From the NCBI RefSeq assembly GCF_007747655.1, contig NZ_CP036274.1, positions 2,914,001 to 2,978,000 of the forward strand: a stretch of 64,000 bases of DNA, in the 5' to 3' direction. The notes beneath the pieces are model-generated. The model saw only the letters and a program-made list of their open reading frames with translations. It searched no databases and had not been told where the DNA came from. Made by a program: the position numbers and the translations under genes. How positions within the stretch are numbered: position 1 is the first letter of the stretch; every line of letters starts with the position of its first letter. This document shows positions 18,661 to 28,000 of the stretch, in pieces. The stretch is from Anatilimnocola aggregata. GTDB lineage: Bacteria; Planctomycetota; Planctomycetia; Pirellulales; Pirellulaceae.

Positions 18661-18905
18661 CAGTTCGAAAATAGCTACTCGCAGCTTCCAGAGATGTTCT
18701 TCGCCATAGCGAAGCCGTCCACGGCGCGAGCGCCAAGGCTGTCAATTCTGAACAAGCGGCTGGCAGAGGAACTCGGCCTCAATCTCGAACAAATTCATCG
18801 GAAGCTGCCGCGGCTTTCTTCGCAGGGCAGGTCGTTCCAAGCGATATCGACCTATCGCACAGGCATATGGCCGACGCTGCCAATCGCTTCATCGCCGAGG
18901 TGGAG
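18661..18905 (+). pseudogene. SelO (YdiU) protein-adenylyltransferase remnant with frameshifts
   Basis: SelO is a pseudokinase-fold enzyme that AMPylates proteins. The fragment QFENSYSQLPEMFFAIAKPS followed by ARAPRLSILNKRLAEELGLN is the family's N-terminus. After a frameshift near 18791 it continues NSSEAAAAFFAGQVVPSDID. After a second shift near 18850 a match to PIAQAYG (family: PIAQAYAGHQFG) appears. About 80 of roughly 480 residues remain, so the gene is dead. Confidence 0.7.
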
Positions 18906-19020
18906 TTGATCGATCTGTAAAGCACCGAGGACGCGCCCAAGCGATAGGGTGAGGATGATTTTTTCGCTGATTCGGTCACATCGTCCGAGGGTGTGAAACC
19001 ATCAGTCCAATAAAAAATCG
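18906..19020. other. Decayed sequence
   Basis: No supported feature between the SelO remnant and the next fragment. Confidence 0.35.
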
Positions 19021-19024
19021 GCGA

Positions 19025-19237
19025 CTAATCTTCGGCATCGGCGGTCACAACTTCAGCCGGTAGGATCAATTCCTCAGCAGAACGCGCGAGGTATGGTGGT
19101 ACGGTCATCAAGATTCGTTCACCGGCTGATTTCGAGAATTGCCATAGCCGGCCTGCCTGTCCCTCAGCGACCGGCACTTGGAAATAGCCCGCCTCGCGGC
19201 CGAAGGTGTGGACTTTGTGCCCCGTTGCATCGATCAA
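19025..19237 (-). pseudogene. C-terminal fragment of an unknown protein
   Basis: The minus-strand frame reads IDATGHKVHTFGREAGYFQV, later GRLWQFSKSAGERILMTVPP, and ends in a stop. A TAA lies directly upstream in the same frame, and the likely continuation (NSAWRMVTRGADGILPLV) is in a different frame. It looks like the end of a beta-sandwich protein. I do not recognise the family. Confidence 0.4.
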
Positions 19238-19516
19238 ACCTTCTTAGACGAGTGGTAGAATCCCGTCGGCACCCCGGGTAACCATTCGCCAGGCGGAATT
19301 ACTTTCACGGTAGGCCCCAGAGGAGTGCGCTGTTTCGAATCTGTGGTTGCTGGGTGCCGCAGAGCTCAACAAGGACACAGTATATTCTGAAGGAGCCGTG
19401 TCTCTACCGCGTTTGGTTAATAGCACCAACAGGTGTGGGCGTGGTATTCGTCGCGACTGAATAGAGTTTAACTGGAAAGGACGCCCGAGTTCACCAGTTC
19501 CAAGATCTCAAATGCT

Positions 19517-19556
19517 AAAAAAAAGACAGCTGACCGCCCGGAGGCGGCCAGCTGTC
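19517..19556 (-). terminator. Rho-independent terminator after the serine recombinase
   Basis: On the minus strand a 14-bp stem (GACAGCTGGCCGCC against GGCGGTCAGCTGTC, one mismatch) with a TCCG loop is followed by TTTTTTTT. It lies 30 nt after the recombinase stop codon. Confidence 0.88.
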
Positions 19557-19585
19557 ATGCTTGTTCGCAGCTGTGACTAGCTTCT

Positions 19586-21805
19586 TCAGCCTTTCACATA
19601 GCGAATCGCCTTGTTGATCGTTGGCTCGGACTTACCGAAGTGCACTGCGGCGGTCTTAATGGTCGAACCATCCAGACGCATGAACTCAGCAACCGCCGCG
19701 GCATTGAGCCTTGCCCAGTTGCGCTTGTTGGGCCTTGCGGACAGCTTGCCAGTCAGCTTGCCCCCTCCGGCCTTTTCCGCTTCGCGCAGCGCTTGACGAA
19801 TCGTGGGGATGCTCACATTGAAGTGCGCCGCCAATTCGGCCATCGAAGCTTGATACTCCTGCCGATAAGCGGTCACCGCTGACGCATTCCGTCGGGCCCA
19901 GGACGTGGGGGCCGGGATCGTCAACACATGCGACACGAACCACTCCCGTCCCAACCCGGCAAACCGGTGAGGGTCCACCGCGAACGCGTTGGCCGCATCG
20001 AGCACCTCATCGTCGTGAATGACTGCACGAGCATCACGCTTGGTCCGGCGGCGAGGCTCGAAGCCTGCACTTCCATCGGCAGCCGTTCCCTGCGATTCTG
20101 ACTCAGTCCATTCCACCGGGATGAAATCGAGATCGCCAGCAAGTGCACCCAGCTTGCACAGCTTAAGTTCACACCGACCATCCCGAAAACAATGGATGCC
20201 ATCGATGTGCTGCGCGAGCAAGAGGCTTGTCGCCGAAGGATTGGCGCTCAGCATCGCCTCGGCGAGATGCTGCAACCGATCCACGATTACTTCGGCGTTC
20301 AACACCTCCGCTTCGATCCGCTCGCTGGCTGCCAGCGAATCGATTTCGGCGGTCAGCCGACTCAGTTGTGCTTGAGCATCGTTCAGCTGCTTCCCGAGCA
20401 TGTCGCGCACGGCCTGCGACAGGTCGCGATTGCCGAGCGACATCACCCAACCCTGCGACTGTTCCTCGATCGCCTTCTGCGCTGCTTGGAGACTCGGGAG
20501 TCGATTGGGCTGATCGGCCCGCTGCCGCGCGAACGTGGCTTGCGTGAGCTGCACCAATTCGTGCACCGCAGGCGAATCGGCGCTGCAATTCGCCAAGCCC
20601 AGCCCCGCGCGAATGATGCGATAGGTTTCTTCGCGGAGCCACTGCTCCGGAACGAACCGATCGTTCACGCAGACCTTCCCTTGCTTATAGCCAGCGCAGC
20701 CGTAATAGACGTACCGCCGTTTGTTCCCCGCTTTGTCGACGTATGCAGGCCCAGAGGAAGCGGTCATCGCACGGCCACACTCAGCGCAGATCACCAAGCC
20801 CGACAACGGATAGCGAAGGGCAATTCCAGGAGCGCACAAACCGGCGATCCCAGAACTGCTGCACTCCGCCGCGACCCTTCGTCGATTCCGTGCCTGGCGC
20901 AGGTTGTTGACTCGCACCCAGCGATCGTTGTCGACGATGGGTTCACAATACTCTGGGACACGCAGCCAATCGCTTTCGGGAACGTCCTGCAGCACCCGCA
21001 CATCTTGCACGATGTCCCCCGTCTGCTTGTTCCACACGAACTCGCCAGCATAGATGCGCCGCTTGAGGATCTCAGAGATAGTCGCACCCGACAGCTTGCC
21101 GACCAGATCGGTGACGCGCGAGTCGGCATTCAGCGTGGCCGCCACGCGCGTCGCACCGAAGCCATGTTCATCGGCAAGGCGAAACATCTCCTCGACGACC
21201 CAGCGCGTACGCGGATCAGGCTCGAGCACATTGTGCGCGACGGTTTCCACCCCGGCGACGTTTTTCATGACTGGCCGCAGCCGCATCCCCAGGGGGACCG
21301 GCCCCCCTGGCCACTGCTTGTGGCGAATGGCGTCGGCTTTTCCACGCCGCACTTGATGCCCCTTCACACGGCCTTCTTCCCGCGAGCGAGCCTCATCCAG
21401 GGCCGTCATGACCTGACCGGCCACAGTTGTGGGATCGGCAAAGTTATTGTTGGCGGTCACCACCAGCACGCCCTGCCGCTCGAGCTTCGCTCGGTACTCG
21501 CCGCCACGCCGCGAGCGCGAGAAGCGATCGTACGTATCGACCACGACAAGCTCGACCTGAATCACGCGCGACCTGATATCGCGGAGCATCCGTTGGTAGT
21601 CCGGTCGTTTCTCGTCGTAGCGTCCCGAAATTGCTCGGTCGACATAGATGCCGACGACCACCCACGGATAGCCGGCGCGCCGCAGCCGTTCCTGGATTTC
21701 GGCGATCTGCGACTCCGGCGACCGTTCATTCTGCGCTGCTGATGACATCCGGGCATAGATGACAATCTGGTATGCCCGCAACGGGTTATAAGAGGACTGA
21801 TTCAT
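19586..21805 (-). CDS. Large serine recombinase with duplicated C-terminal helix-turn-helix
   Basis: This is a 739-residue site-specific recombinase. The resolvase catalytic domain begins IVIYARMSSAAQ (nucleophile Ser21) and contains VVVDTYDRFSRSRRGGEY. The recombinase domain follows (WVVEEMFRLADEHGFGATRV, RRIYAGEFVWNKQTG). A zinc ribbon (ICAECGRAM, YYGCAGYKQGKVC) and a coiled coil come next. The last ~110 residues hold two similar blocks, each WAR-N-A-AV followed by a helix-turn-helix (MAELAAHFNVSIPTIRQALR; IKTAAVHFGKSEPTINKAIR), an unusual extension. The start ATG overlaps the stop of the upstream gene by ATGA, which decides it over upstream candidates. It probably mobilises the 19.5-30.4 kb module. 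Confidence 0.93.
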   Translation of the reverse strand: MNQSSYNPLRAYQIVIYARMSSAAQNERSPESQIAEIQERLRRAGYPWVVVGIYVDRAISGRYDEKRPDYQRMLRDIRSRVIQVELVVVDTYDRFSRSRRGGEYRAKLERQGVLVVTANNNFADPTTVAGQVMTALDEARSREEGRVKGHQVRRGKADAIRHKQWPGGPVPLGMRLRPVMKNVAGVETVAHNVLEPDPRTRWVVEEMFRLADEHGFGATRVAATLNADSRVTDLVGKLSGATISEILKRRIYAGEFVWNKQTGDIVQDVRVLQDVPESDWLRVPEYCEPIVDNDRWVRVNNLRQARNRRRVAAECSSSGIAGLCAPGIALRYPLSGLVICAECGRAMTASSGPAYVDKAGNKRRYVYYGCAGYKQGKVCVNDRFVPEQWLREETYRIIRAGLGLANCSADSPAVHELVQLTQATFARQRADQPNRLPSLQAAQKAIEEQSQGWVMSLGNRDLSQAVRDMLGKQLNDAQAQLSRLTAEIDSLAASERIEAEVLNAEVIVDRLQHLAEAMLSANPSATSLLLAQHIDGIHCFRDGRCELKLCKLGALAGDLDFIPVEWTESESQGTAADGSAGFEPRRRTKRDARAVIHDDEVLDAANAFAVDPHRFAGLGREWFVSHVLTIPAPTSWARRNASAVTAYRQEYQASMAELAAHFNVSIPTIRQALREAEKAGGGKLTGKLSARPNKRNWARLNAAAVAEFMRLDGSTIKTAAVHFGKSEPTINKAIRYVKG

Positions 21806-22044
21806 TGTTCGCATTCCCTTTTCGTAGTAGAGTTCACTTGGCACCGAGCCATGACCTCCGCGATGTGCGCCAGCAGCGACCTACGTCGTGCTGCCTGGAT
21901 CTCTTGCGCGAGCTCCAGCAGGTTTGGCTGATTGCCCTCGACGTGAAGGGGAATTCCGGTCGCGATCGCGGTAAGACGTTTCCGCAGCGAATTGTTCAGT
22001 GACTCGTCGGATTGTTCCGGCGAGACAGACGGTGGGTTCGGCAT
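21802..22044 (-). CDS. Small protein overlapping the serine recombinase start
   Basis: The 80-residue product is charged and helical (LLELAQEIQAARRRSLLAHI) without recognised motifs. Its TGA overlaps the recombinase ATG, so the two are translationally coupled. AAGGA precedes the start by 7 nt. By position it could be a recombination directionality or accessory factor; sequence alone does not show this. Confidence 0.7.
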   Translation of the reverse strand: MPNPPSVSPEQSDESLNNSLRKRLTAIATGIPLHVEGNQPNLLELAQEIQAARRRSLLAHIAEVMARCQVNSTTKRECEQ

Positions 22045-22111
22045 GATTCATTCCTTGTTTTTAAGGGGGAAGCGTCGCTAGCATCCGCAGACGCTGCGAG
22101 CCGCTGAGATG

Positions 22112-23269
22112 TCACGAGCCAGAGTTCGATTCAGAGTTAGCCCACTGAACTGCTGTTGCCGCGCGGGGCGAGGCGATTCGAGTCGCCTGCTCGTTGTGCT
22201 TCAGGCAGTGCTCAGCACTGAGGAGCGCCCAGACATAGGCCCGCCGTGTGTCGCGGCAAAACAGCGGGGCGGCCGTCCCACGAAATAAGATCTCGCGAAA
22301 GCCGAGCTGCACGGCGCGTTGCAGATAGCGACGATCGCTGCAGCAGCGAACTTGCGCGCCACTGCGCTCCGAGCTCGATAGAACCAGTTCCGTGACGGAG
22401 CTTGAATCATTCTTAGCGCGGACAGCGACAGAGCCATTCAAGTCAATGGTGATCGGTTCGTTCTGATCAGCGCCGCCTGGTAAGTGCTTGAGCTTTTGCA
22501 GGATGAACGTGGCATCAGCTTCGGCCAGCGACAGCGTGGTATCGGCCTGCTCGCGGGCTGGTATCTGAGACTCGACATCCGGAAAACGCGCTTCGTGCTT
22601 AATCTTCAGCCAGAGCGTCCAGCGTGGAGCGCGGAACACCAGCCAATCTTCCGTCCGTCCCACGTGCCGTTCGTCGGTCGCTGCGAGCCGCAGCTTGGTG
22701 AATACTGGACAGCGACGCGCCAACACATCTCCGCTCCACGGGAAACGAAAACCGGATAGCAAGATCGCCTGGCGACCATCGGTGGCGGCCAGTTGTCCGC
22801 CGTCTCCCCGAAAGCGAATGCACCCGAGCGAGTAACGCAGCGACGCGATGTCCGTCGTGGCGGCCGCCTCGCGCAGGGCGGTCAGCAACTCAGCGTCGTT
22901 CGCGCAATCCTGAGCTGGCAAACTCGGCCAGGCAGCGGGCTCCAGCGCTGGTGCCGATAACACTTGCGGGATCCCGACCTCGGACCAGCGAAACACATTG
23001 CCTTCTAGCGTTGCCGCCAATTCCAACGGTTCGTGCTGCCGGCCTTCGACCTTGGCCAAGGAACCGTAGGGCACTGAAATGGGGGCACCGCTACCTGCTC
23101 CCTCAACAGTGAACTCGATCGCAACATTCTCGTTCTGAGCCCGTACGAGCAGCCCAGCAACGGTCGGAACAAAGGTCACTGGCGTATCGCTTTTGCTGGG
23201 CGTGAGCTCCAGTGCTGCGCGCAGCAGCGGGCGGACGTAATAAAGGGCTGAACGGTGTAAACGCAGCAT
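22112..23269 (-). CDS. Divergent DNA sliding-clamp-like protein (DnaN fold)
   Basis: The 385-residue product has the length and layout of a bacterial beta clamp. RYSLGCIRFRGDGGQLAATD followed by GRQAILLSGF matches the start of clamp domain II (family: VRLVATDGHRLA). Near the C-terminus DRRYLQRAVQLGFREILFRG and a following hydrophobic strand match the end of domain III (YLLDALKAL...). Conservation is weak elsewhere, and the terminal ~30 residues are extra. The start at 23269 has AAGGAGAT 6 nt upstream. The gene is flanked by a terminator on its 5' side. It may be an element-encoded processivity factor or a decoy. The fold call is my own inference from motifs. Confidence 0.5.
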   Translation of the reverse strand: MLRLHRSALYYVRPLLRAALELTPSKSDTPVTFVPTVAGLLVRAQNENVAIEFTVEGAGSGAPISVPYGSLAKVEGRQHEPLELAATLEGNVFRWSEVGIPQVLSAPALEPAAWPSLPAQDCANDAELLTALREAAATTDIASLRYSLGCIRFRGDGGQLAATDGRQAILLSGFRFPWSGDVLARRCPVFTKLRLAATDERHVGRTEDWLVFRAPRWTLWLKIKHEARFPDVESQIPAREQADTTLSLAEADATFILQKLKHLPGGADQNEPITIDLNGSVAVRAKNDSSSVTELVLSSSERSGAQVRCCSDRRYLQRAVQLGFREILFRGTAAPLFCRDTRRAYVWALLSAEHCLKHNEQATRIASPRAATAVQWANSESNSGS

Positions 23270-23299
23270 GGCTAGATCTCCTTGGTAAGCAGCAAGAAC

Positions 23300-23337
23300 A
23301 AAAAAAGGGGCCACCTCGCCGCAGCGAAGTGGCCCCC
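23300..23337 (-). terminator. Terminator between the 68-aa gene and the clamp-like gene
   Basis: On the minus strand GGGGCCACTTCGC pairs with GCGAGGTGGCCCC (13 bp, one mismatch) around a TGCG loop, followed by TTTTTTTT. It ends the upstream transcript before the clamp-like gene. Confidence 0.85.
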
Positions 23338-23350
23338 AGTAAAAACAACG

Positions 23351-23557
23351 CTAGAATCCCCAACCGCTGGGGACGAGCGAGTCGGGATGCCGGCGCTCGC
23401 GCTCCAAGGCATCCCAATCGACGAACTGCGGGGACGACGGTTCGGAGTCGAAATCGACTTCGAACTCTGGCACGATCGAAAATCCCCGGCGACGAATTTC
23501 ATGCAGGTCTTCGCCGGTCGCTTGAGAAATAGCCGTTTCGAGTTCGCATTGAGTCAT
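23351..23557 (-). CDS. Small hypothetical protein of the mobile module
   Basis: The 68-residue acidic product starts MTQCELETAISQATGEDLHE and continues IRRRGFSIVPEFEVDFD. The first half looks like a small helical DNA- or RNA-binding segment. GGAG lies 10 nt before the ATG at 23557, so this start is preferred to the longer frame. Function unknown; it is followed directly by a terminator. Confidence 0.65.
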   Translation of the reverse strand: MTQCELETAISQATGEDLHEIRRRGFSIVPEFEVDFDSEPSSPQFVDWDALERERRHPDSLVPSGWGF

Positions 23558-23658
23558 CAGCAGAATCTCCATGAAAATGGGTGAGCGCATGCGCGCAGCG
23601 GTAGCGAGTGACTGGAAATAGAGGTCCGAAGCAAACGTTGCCCCGGGCAGAAGACGGG

Positions 23659-23904
23659 CTAGGTGCCTGGTTCGAGCCAGTGCCGCTCTAACCATTCGCG
23701 TTCCGCGCTGAGGGCGAGTGAACGCGTGGCAAACGGTCCAAGTTCAGGACCGTGAACCGGGGACAGGTCAGCCAGCCACTGGCCGTCGTCAGTCGGCTCG
23801 ACATGCGAGCCTCGCGCGATAGCCAGTTGACCCAAAGTGGCTAGCTCGATCGTCTCGTCGTAGAGACCACGAATCGAGCCGTCGACTTGAATAACGAGTT
23901 GCAT
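23659..23904 (-). CDS. Small hypothetical protein of the mobile module
   Basis: The 81-residue product begins MQLVIQVDGSIRGLYDETIE and contains SHVEPTDDGQWLADLSPVHG with LGPFATRSLALSAEREWLE. It reads like a small alpha-beta domain that is conserved in similar mobile modules from memory. AAGGGAAG precedes the ATG. It has no catalytic motif and unknown function. Confidence 0.7.
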   Translation of the reverse strand: MQLVIQVDGSIRGLYDETIELATLGQLAIARGSHVEPTDDGQWLADLSPVHGPELGPFATRSLALSAEREWLERHWLEPGT

Positions 23905-23917
23905 CGGTGCTTCCCTT

Positions 23918-24877
23918 CTAATGCGGCCGACGAACCAGATTGCGACGAGGACGATCGACCATTAGGCCATCGAGCACGCTTTGTACTCCGGAGAGCTGGG
24001 AGGCAACTTCCTGACGCAGACCGCGATCGTCGCGGAGCTTTTGCGGACCGACCCCGCGCACGATCCGCTGCGCCTGCGAGACCAGTTCCTCCAATTGCTG
24101 GTGGGAACCGACATTCAGCGATTGGAAGCGCTGGAAGAACTCCCGCAGATTCTCGATGGCGGAGTCACGGAAGACTTTGGGTTTGCCATCGACGTCTCCC
24201 GTGAGCCGTTCGGTTAGATGCTCCAGCAGCTTGGCAAACTCTTCGAAGAAAGCTTGCTCCGCCAGTTGAATCGCTTCAGTAAAGCGAGCCTGCACCCGAG
24301 TGCATTCCTGTTGAAACAGGTCGGGAGACAGTTGCTGGAGATAATGGGGCGGGTCAATCGACGGCCAATCCCAGTTCACATCGAACATGCCCCGCAACGT
24401 GACCGGATAGTCGCTGGCATTGAAGAGACGACCGAGCCGCTGACGGGCCGAGCGTTTGAGTTCCGCATAGCTCTCCTCTAGCTGTTCGACAGTCTCTCCC
24501 AATTCCCCTTTCAGCGAAGTCAGCTGCACATTGAACGCCGCAATATCCGCGCGGCGAATCAAGCGAATACCTGGTTCGGGAAAGGGGAGAGAAACGCGGC
24601 GCCAGTACTGCACAATCTGACCGCGCAGGGCAGTCACCGCCTTCATGGCCGGATGGGTGGTATCGATCAGCTTCTTGCGGGCTGACAGAAACTCTTTCTC
24701 GGCGTCGAAGGTATCGGCGGCCTGCGATTGTTGCTCGGCCGTGAGCGACTTGCGGGATCCGAACCAGGTAAACGAGACACGGGCTGCGGCCATCGCCGCT
24801 CGCAAGCGGTCAGCCAGCGGATCTACCGGATTACCGGTCAGGGGAATCGAAACTCGATCAGCAACAGACATGGTCAT
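23918..24877 (-). CDS. Coiled-coil hypothetical protein of the mobile module
   Basis: The 319-residue product is largely helical: VQLTSLKGELGETVEQLEES and LVSQAQRIVRGVGPQKLRDD suggest coiled coils. A central segment is Trp/Pro-rich (FDVNWDWPSIDPPHYLQQL). There is no signal peptide or nucleotide-binding motif. GGAGGT lies 3-4 nt from the ATG at 24877, which decides the start. It lies 13 nt before the next gene and after a strong terminator. Its role is unknown; a scaffold or nucleic-acid-binding role would fit. Confidence 0.72.
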   Translation of the reverse strand: MTMSVADRVSIPLTGNPVDPLADRLRAAMAAARVSFTWFGSRKSLTAEQQSQAADTFDAEKEFLSARKKLIDTTHPAMKAVTALRGQIVQYWRRVSLPFPEPGIRLIRRADIAAFNVQLTSLKGELGETVEQLEESYAELKRSARQRLGRLFNASDYPVTLRGMFDVNWDWPSIDPPHYLQQLSPDLFQQECTRVQARFTEAIQLAEQAFFEEFAKLLEHLTERLTGDVDGKPKVFRDSAIENLREFFQRFQSLNVGSHQQLEELVSQAQRIVRGVGPQKLRDDRGLRQEVASQLSGVQSVLDGLMVDRPRRNLVRRPH

Positions 24878-24914
24878 AGGACCTCCAAGAAGTTTGGAAA
24901 ATGAGAAGGACAAG

Positions 24915-24955
24915 AAAAGCCGCGGGGCCAAACGACGGTCGTTTGGCCCCGCGGC
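24915..24955 (-). terminator. Strong terminator after the Ycf46-like ATPase gene
   Basis: An 18-bp perfect inverted repeat (GCCGCGGGGCCAAACGAC and its complement) with a one-base centre. On the minus strand it is followed by TTTTC. It separates the ATPase gene from the coiled-coil gene. Confidence 0.82.
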
Positions 24956-25011
24956 AACGTGAGTAAAACAACGAGGTCATGCGCTGCTATCGCACTGGCC
25001 TAAAGACGAAG

Positions 25012-28000
25012 CTAGTTCTGCTGGGCCGACCGGCTGACCTTGCGCCGCGTGGTAGCAGGATTGGCTCCGTGCTCGTAGATCCCTGGTTGATCGGCGGCGA
25101 GGCAGCGGCCGCTGGCCCAGGTCCGCAACCGTTCCACCGACTCTGCTGCGGTCACCGCGATCGGAGCAATGTTCTGGGCAGCCACAGTCAGGGGAACATC
25201 GAGTAAGGCCGCCAAGCGGCAGCAAGCGCGGACCTCTGCGCCCGTCCACTGCTCATCACAGGGACGAGCCTGCTGCGGATCGAGCCCGAACGTCGCCAGA
25301 TAGAGTTCCCAGATCTGCTGGCGCTGCGTTGCATTGGGGAGGTCGATGAAGACGACTCCATCAAAACGTTCCGCCCGCGCGAACTCGGGTGGTAGCCGAC
25401 TGACATCGTTGCACGTCCCCACGAAGAAGACGTCACTGGTATGGTCGTTGTAGGGTAGGCAGCCAGCGAGTTCCCCAACCGTCCCGGTTGGGCACTTTTC
25501 CAACTGCCCCCCTCCGAACCGGACTTGCGACTTTCATCGCATCCGGCTCTCCAGTGTTATCTTTCAATGAATCGAGGATCGGTCGTACTGGCCATTGTCA
25601 ATTTGCAGATGGCAAGCACGACAGACTACTAGTGTCTTTCGTCTGCGAGCAATCATCACTTCTTTCCACGGTGCCTTCACTCGTCGACCAGGTTGGTTGA
25701 GATCGGAGAGCTTGCGAATGTGGTGAACCTCCACTTGGTTCGTACTTCCGCACAGTTCGCAGTGATCCGCGACCAACCGTTTGACGAGTTCAGACCGTCG
25801 GTTCCAAGAAGGAGATGTTGCCGAATCGGAAAGACCGAAGGGACGATCTTGTTTCCGCAGAGGAATCCCACCGAAGACAGCTACCAACGGCCGCTTATCG
25901 GGCCGAGGTTGAATAGCTCCGATGGTTTTTAGAGGACCATGCACGGTGATCGCTTCACTCCGGTATTTTCGGAACACCTGAGAAAGCGTCATCTGATGCT
26001 TGGCCGCCAACGTTTTGCAGAGCGAAATCTCCATGGCTCGACGGACTTTGGAAAGCCTTTTCGAGACATTGTGGGCCATGAGGTAGTAATTGACCAACCC
26101 TCGCCATTCCGATTGATAAAGCGAGATGATCGAGAGATCGTCATCGCTTAACAGTTCGGGACGATGGATGACCTTTCCAGCCTTCATAAACCGCTGGACT
26201 TTCGCCCGCTGAACATCGGCGGGCACGAGTAAGGCAATCTTGCCATTCACACTTCTGGTTCGCTGTGATCCAGCAACCTTCGTGGCGCAATGACTAACCT
26301 TGATCTCGTGACCAAGAAAGCGGGCTGATTCGGTCTTAGCGTGCGTCACCAACGTCTTTGCTTGTGACAACTCCAATTGAAGTTGTCCTTGCAGGAAGCA
26401 GGCGATCTTCGCTTTGATCTCGTCGGCCTCAACTTTCGGTCCAATGAATCCCAACAGAAAATCATCCGCATAACGCACGTAGGTTAGCCGCCGAAATTCC
26501 GGATCGCTCTGGTCACCGCACGGCAACAAGCGCATGGCTTGTCGTGCCGCTCGCCAACCTTCCCGATCTCCAGCTTTCCTGGCCACACGTGACAGGTATT
26601 CATAGTGACGGTAGTCACTATTTCTGGCACGTATTTTCCCTCGCGTGTACTGCGGAATCAGCACGTCTTCGACGTAGCGATCGAGCTGATCCAGGTAGAT
26701 GTTGGAAAGAAGTGGGCTGATCACACCGCCTTGTGGCGTACCACTGAGCGTGCGATTCCACTTCCAGTCCTCCAAGTACCCGGCCTTCAGCATGTTCGCG
26801 ACGAGTCGCAGCAGGCGGTTGTCCTGAATGCGTTCACCCAAGATCTTCAACAAGACCGAATGGTCTATTTTGTCGAAGCATTTGGAGATGTCGCCTTCAA
26901 TGAACCAACGGCATGCCTTCCACTGTTTGACTCGGAAGAGCGCCGTATGGCAGCCCCGCTGAGCCCGAAACCCATGGGATGAATCCCGAAACTGCGGTTC
27001 GTAGTACGCCTCCAGAAGAGAGCGAACTACGTCCTGCAAGAGCTTGTCGGACCACGTCGGCAATCCCAAGGGACGAGTACCACCCGCTTTCTTGGGAATG
27101 TTGATCCGCCGCACCGGCGTCCATTCGTATCGTTCATGCCTTAAAGCATCAATGATCGCATGGATTCGCTCCAGGGACATTCCGTCTGCAGTTTCACCAG
27201 TGGCCCCCTTCGTCAGTGCTCCGCTGTTACTGTATATCTTGCCGTAACTTCGGAGGTAGAGTTCAGGGTTAAACAACTGTCGATAGACGCGCTCAAGGGG
27301 CATCCCTTGAGTTCCTCGTTCACGATAGATTCCAATTAAAATGTCGGCTTCTTGCATTTCGCATACCTCCAAATGATTTGGAATCAAACACCTGACCCCC
27401 TTCGCCATGTGACAGGCTTTCCCTATCTCGGACTACTATGGGGTCTCCGTCGCCGTAGGACTCGCGTCCCTTAGGCGATCCCGTCTTCCAACGTAATGGA
27501 CATTCAGGGCGAGGTAGGTGCCTCGTTCAAGTCCTTGCGGTTGCTCATTGCAACCCGTCCCCTCGCGGATGCGTTGCCACAACTGGCTTAACTTTGTGGT
27601 ATGCGAGAGGCAACCGGAAATACAACCGTTGTATCCGGCCTGCTGATCATTACAGCGTGGACTCTGAGGTTCAACCAATCCAGGTTTCACCGTATCGCCC
27701 GGGTCTCGCGATGCCTGCCCTAAACGGCTTCGAGGCAGCAATCGCTTTCCAGACATGCTACTTTCCCCCTTTCCTTTCGGTCCGAGGTGGGTCTGGTGAC
27801 CCGTGGGTAAACTTGCATCCAACCCACTCCGAGTTTCTCGGAGATCCATTACGCCGTGAAACGGCGCACCAACCAGACCAACAACTGGCCAAAGAGCCGG
27901 GCCGAAACTCCCGAGTCGCCGCTGCCGGAGACTCCCGCGAGTCCTTTCTCCAGTTCATCAAGAAACAAGACGCAGGGCGCCATGGCATCGACCACCTGCA

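Noticed and set aside
20192-21742. 516-codon frame opposite the serine recombinase
   Set aside because: Antisense shadow of a long coding region with His/Arg/Pro-rich noise and no motif.
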